This document shows positions 61,557-64,000 of a DNA stretch of 64,000 nucleotides, piece by piece (positions within the stretch are counted from its first letter, which is position 1; each line of letters begins with the position of its first letter). The notes under the pieces are model-generated. The model saw only the letters and a list, made by a program, of their open reading frames with translations, ran no database searches and was not told the DNA's origin. Position numbers and translations under genes: made by a program. This DNA comes from Streptomyces sp. ICBB 8177 (GTDB taxonomy: Bacteria > Actinomycetota > Actinomycetes > Streptomycetales > Streptomycetaceae), in assembly GCF_003144095.1 (NCBI RefSeq), contig NZ_NSKH01000018.1:2472137-2536136 (forward strand), written 5' to 3'.

Positions 61557-61600
61557 CAAAGCGAAGGACCTCGTGTGCATCACACGAGGTCCTTTCGCTA
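61557..61600. terminator. Strong bidirectional hairpin before accB
   Basis: AGCGAAGGACCTCGTGTG (61560-61577) pairs with CACACGAGGTCCTTTCGCT (61581-61599), with a single bulged base and a three-base loop. It separates the lyase pair from accB and is the strongest hairpin in the window. Only short T runs flank it. Confidence 0.8.
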
Positions 61601-61692
61601 CGTCCGACTGTGGGGTTCCTCCATGAACTCGCTCCCGACAGTGTGAGAACTCAACGCCGAGAATGACCACCTCACGCTCGTAAGGTCGATAC

Positions 61693-63276
61693 ATGACCGT
61701 TGTGGACGAGGTGCCGACCGGAGCGAGTGACACGCGCGGGCGGGTGGCGGAGTTGCACGACATCCGGCAGCGGGCGCGGCGCGGACCGAGCGACCGGGCG
61801 ACCGAGGCGCAGCACGCCAAGGGCAAGCTCACCGCTCGCGAGCGCATCGAGCTGCTGCTCGACGAGGGCTCGTTCACCGAGATGGAGCCGCTGCGCAGGC
61901 ACCGGGCCACCGGTTTCGGCCTGGAGGCGAAGAAGCCGTACACCGACGGCGTGATCACCGGCTGGGGCACCGTCCACGGCCGCACGGTCTTCGTCTACGC
62001 GCACGACTTCCGCATCTTCGGCGGCGCGCTCGGCGAGGCGCACGCCCAGAAGATCCACAAGATCATGGACAAGGCGATCGCCGCCGGGGCCCCGCTGGTC
62101 TCGCTCAACGACGGCGCCGGCGCCCGCATCCAGGAGGGCGTCTCCGCGCTCGCCGGCTACGGCGGCATCTTCCAGCGCAACACCCGCGCCTCCGGTGTCA
62201 TCCCGCAGATCAGCGTGATGCTCGGCCCCTGCGCGGGCGGCGCGGCGTACTCCCCGGCGCTGACCGACTTCGTCTTCATGGTCCGCGAGACCTCGCAGAT
62301 GTTCATCACGGGACCCGACGTGGTGCAGGCGGTGACCGGCGAGAAGGTCTCGCAGAACGGACTGGGCGGCGCGGACGTGCACGCCGAGACCTCCGGCGTG
62401 TGCCACTTCGCCTACGACGACGAGCAGTCGTGCATCGAGGAGGTGCGCTACCTGCTCTCGCTCCTGCCGCAGAACAACCGGGAGAACCCGCCCACCGCCG
62501 AGACCAACGACCCTGCCGACCGGCGCGGCGACGTGCTGCTCGACCTGGTCCCGGCCGACGGCAACCGCTCCTACGACATGCGCAAGGTCATCGAGGAGAT
62601 CGTCGACGAGGGCGAGTTCCTGGAGGTCCACGAGCGCTGGGCGACCAACATCATCGTCGCGCTGGCCCGCCTCGACGGCCAGGTCGTCGGCATCATCGCC
62701 AACCAGCCCGCCTCGCTCGCCGGGGTGCTGGACATCGAGGCGTCCGAGAAGGCCGCCCGCTTCGTCCAGATGTGCGACGCCTTCAACATCCCGCTGGTCA
62801 CCCTGCTCGACGTCCCCGGCTTCCTGCCCGGCGTCGACCAGGAGCACGGCGGCATCATCCGGCACGGCGCCAAGCTGCTGTACGCGTACTGCAACGCGAC
62901 CGTGCCGCGCATCTCGCTGATCCTGCGCAAGGCCTACGGCGGCGCGTACATCGTCATGGACTCCCAGTCCATCGGCGCCGACCTGACCTACGCCTGGCCC
63001 ACCAACGAGATCGCCGTGATGGGCGCCGAGGGCGCCGCCAACGTCATCTTCCGCAAGCAGATCGCCGAGGCCGACGACCCCGACGCCATGCGCGCCGCGA
63101 TGGTCAAGGAGTACAAGGCCGAGCTGATGCACCCGTACTACGCGGCCGAACGCGGCCTGGTGGACGACGTCATCGACCCGGCCGAGACCCGCGAGGTCCT
63201 CATCCGCTCCCTCGCGATGCTGCGCACCAAGCACGCCGACCTGCCGTCCCGCAAGCACGGCAACCCACCGCAGTGA
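61693..63276 (+). CDS. accB: Acyl-CoA carboxylase beta (carboxyltransferase) subunit
   Basis: A 527-residue carboxyltransferase that moves CO2 from carboxybiotin to acetyl- or propionyl-CoA to supply malonyl- and methylmalonyl-CoA. Motifs: LTARERIELLLDEGSF, PLVSLNDGAGARIQEGV, GPCAGGAAYSPALTDF, LGGADVHAETSGVCHF and LRKAYGGAYIVMDSQ. ATG 61693 is six bases after TAAGGT (61681-61686), a leaderless spacing. It forms a pair with accE; the biotinylated alpha subunit is elsewhere. Confidence 0.96.
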   Translation: MTVVDEVPTGASDTRGRVAELHDIRQRARRGPSDRATEAQHAKGKLTARERIELLLDEGSFTEMEPLRRHRATGFGLEAKKPYTDGVITGWGTVHGRTVFVYAHDFRIFGGALGEAHAQKIHKIMDKAIAAGAPLVSLNDGAGARIQEGVSALAGYGGIFQRNTRASGVIPQISVMLGPCAGGAAYSPALTDFVFMVRETSQMFITGPDVVQAVTGEKVSQNGLGGADVHAETSGVCHFAYDDEQSCIEEVRYLLSLLPQNNRENPPTAETNDPADRRGDVLLDLVPADGNRSYDMRKVIEEIVDEGEFLEVHERWATNIIVALARLDGQVVGIIANQPASLAGVLDIEASEKAARFVQMCDAFNIPLVTLLDVPGFLPGVDQEHGGIIRHGAKLLYAYCNATVPRISLILRKAYGGAYIVMDSQSIGADLTYAWPTNEIAVMGAEGAANVIFRKQIAEADDPDAMRAAMVKEYKAELMHPYYAAERGLVDDVIDPAETREVLIRSLAMLRTKHADLPSRKHGNPPQ

Positions 63277-63287
63277 CGGAGACATCC

Positions 63288-63500
63288 ATGAGCAGCGACA
63301 CCGCAGCAGTCGTCCGCGTGACCCGGGGCCACGCGGACGCGGAGGAACTGGCCGCGATCACCGCGGTCCTCCTCGCCCGTGCGGCGGCGACGCGCGTCGC
63401 CGACGCGCCCCTCGCCCAGCCCCGCGACATCGCGCACTGGCGCCGCCTGGAGCGCGCCCCCGGCTTCTACGCCCCGCACAGCTGGCAGGCGGTCGCGTAA
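63288..63500 (+). CDS. accE: Acyl-CoA carboxylase epsilon subunit
   Basis: A 70-residue AccE/PccE-like protein: VVRVTRGHADAEELAAITAV near the start and the family C terminus with HWRRLERAPGFYAPHSWQ. Epsilon subunits stabilise and activate actinobacterial carboxylase complexes. Starts 11 bases after accB. Confidence 0.92.
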   Translation: MSSDTAAVVRVTRGHADAEELAAITAVLLARAAATRVADAPLAQPRDIAHWRRLERAPGFYAPHSWQAVA

Positions 63501-63525
63501 GCGGTTTTCCCCCTGGACGCGTGAA

Positions 63526-63566
63526 GGCCCCCGCATTTGCTTTGTGCGGGGGCCTGTTCTTTTTTG
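63526..63566 (+). terminator. Terminator of accB-accE
   Basis: GGCCCCCGCA (63526-63535) pairs with TGCGGGGGCC (63545-63554), followed by TGTTCTTTTTT. Typical intrinsic terminator. Confidence 0.88.
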
Positions 63567-63586
63567 TGCGGGGGCTGTTCCTTTTG

Positions 63587-63817
63587 AGGGCGCGGGGAAC
63601 TGCGCGACCAGCCACAGCGGGTCGGTGGGTGGGCCAACTGCCCTGCCACTTGCGGCAGTTGGGCGGCCACCGGCCGGTGGCCGGCTGAGCGCGCAGTTCC
63701 CCGCGCCCCTGAAAGAACAGGTCCGCGGGGCGGTGGGCGCCCAATTGTCCTGCCACTTGTGGCTGTTGGGCGGCCACCGGCCGGTGGTCGGCTGAGCGCG
63801 CAGTTCCCCGCGCCCCT
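63587..63817. repeat. Streptomyces-type intergenic repeat, two direct copies and one inverted
   Basis: A 69-base unit at 63642-63710 recurs at 63749-63817 with three mismatches; both contain GGCCACCGGCCGGTGG and end in CGCAGTTCCCCGCGCCCCT. The GGCGCGGGGAACTGCGCG part also occurs inverted at about 63589. Such units with AACTGCGCGACCAGCCAC are common between Streptomyces genes. Lies between convergent accE and cvnD; the 323-base gap has no gene. Confidence 0.85.
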
Positions 63818-63823
63818 CAGGGA

Positions 63824-64000
63824 TCAGCGGAGACGGGCCATCAGGGCGTGTTCCACCAGGGTGATCAGGGTGGACTTCGCTTCTCCCCGGTGGCGGGCAT
63901 CCGTGGTCATGATCGGGGTCTCGGGTCCGATCTGGAGCGCTTCGCGTACCTCGTCGGGGGTGTAGGGCTGGTGGCCGTCGAAGCCGTTGAGGGCGATGAC
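63824..64000 (-). CDS. cvnD: Conservon GTP/ATP-binding protein CvnD (3' part only)
   Basis: The last 58 residues of an Ras-like GTPase encoded by the conservon (cvn) operons of Streptomyces: VIALNGFDGHQPYTPDEVRE, then ALQIGPETPIMTTDARHR and the C terminus STLITLVEHALMARLR. The nucleotide-binding N terminus is beyond the right edge. Conservons also encode a sensor kinase-like CvnA and small CvnB and CvnC; these would follow to the right. Confidence 0.9.
   Translation of the reverse strand, partial: VIALNGFDGHQPYTPDEVREALQIGPETPIMTTDARHRGEAKSTLITLVEHALMARLR

Noticed and set aside
61557..61600. Possible small RNA or tRNA-like structure before accB
   Set aside because: It is a single near-perfect hairpin with no cloverleaf and no CCA-like end; a terminator is the simpler reading.

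Overview
The window is a stretch of chromosome from a very GC-rich filamentous actinomycete, most likely a Streptomyces or close relative. This is indicated by strong G/C bias at third codon positions, many GTG starts, leaderless-looking promoters, an acyl-CoA carboxylase beta/epsilon pair, a conservon gene (cvnD) at the right edge, and c-di-GMP enzymes resembling RmdB and CdgC. From memory, the gene order (gcvTH, sseB, mnmA, ligA, gatCAB, ilvBNC, serA, put genes, leuB, ilvE, urease-like genes, cimA, accBE, cvn) matches the core region of the S. coelicolor chromosome around SCO5470-SCO5541. No database search was run. I saw no rRNA, tRNA, CRISPR array, prophage or insertion sequence.

Left third (1-23 kb): glycine cleavage genes gcvT-gcvH lie on the minus strand behind a tandem glycine riboswitch. 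Two tandem SseB-like genes, a DUF885 metalloprotease-like gene, a TRIC channel and a thioesterase follow. Next come a cysteine desulfurase with mnmA (tRNA 2-thiouridine), several small secreted or membrane proteins, a LOG-like protein, an SDR, a MetE-like protein, ligA, a GGDEF-EAL protein and the gatC-gatA-(small ORF)-gatB operon ending at a clear intrinsic terminator.

Middle (23-40 kb): an MMPL exporter, a small ORF, a large LuxR/LAL ATPase regulator, an aldo/keto reductase, a 2-hydroxyacid dehydrogenase and a second c-di-GMP protein whose GGDEF domain looks intact and whose EAL domain is degenerate. The branched-chain amino-acid genes ilvB-ilvN-ilvC follow, controlled by a visible attenuator: a 13-residue leader peptide rich in Ile, Leu and Val, then a terminator hairpin with six T. 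Then comes serA, whose first two thirds have codon usage unlike every neighbour.

Right third (40-64 kb): proline catabolism (putR divergent from proline dehydrogenase and pruA), leuB, ilvE, and an accessory-like cluster of an NCS1 permease, a fused urease gamma-beta subunit, a divergent urease alpha subunit, an agmatine-deiminase-family enzyme and a TetR regulator. That cluster lacks urease maturation genes and carries two palindromes in its divergent promoter region. After a secreted phospholipase-D-like protein comes cimA, with its own attenuator (leader MSSATIIG plus terminator), then two CitE/HpcH lyase-family genes, accB-accE, a block of repeats and the 3' end of cvnD.

Much of the window serves amino-acid and acyl-CoA supply. 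Ile/Val/Leu genes (ilvBNC, leuB, ilvE, cimA) are spread over 24 kb; two of these loci have leader-peptide attenuators and two share a palindromic box of the form GTNGGA-NN-TCCNAC. The most unusual items are the urease-like/deiminase/permease cluster, the mosaic serA, the paired attenuators, and the palindromic boxes around leuB and ilvE.
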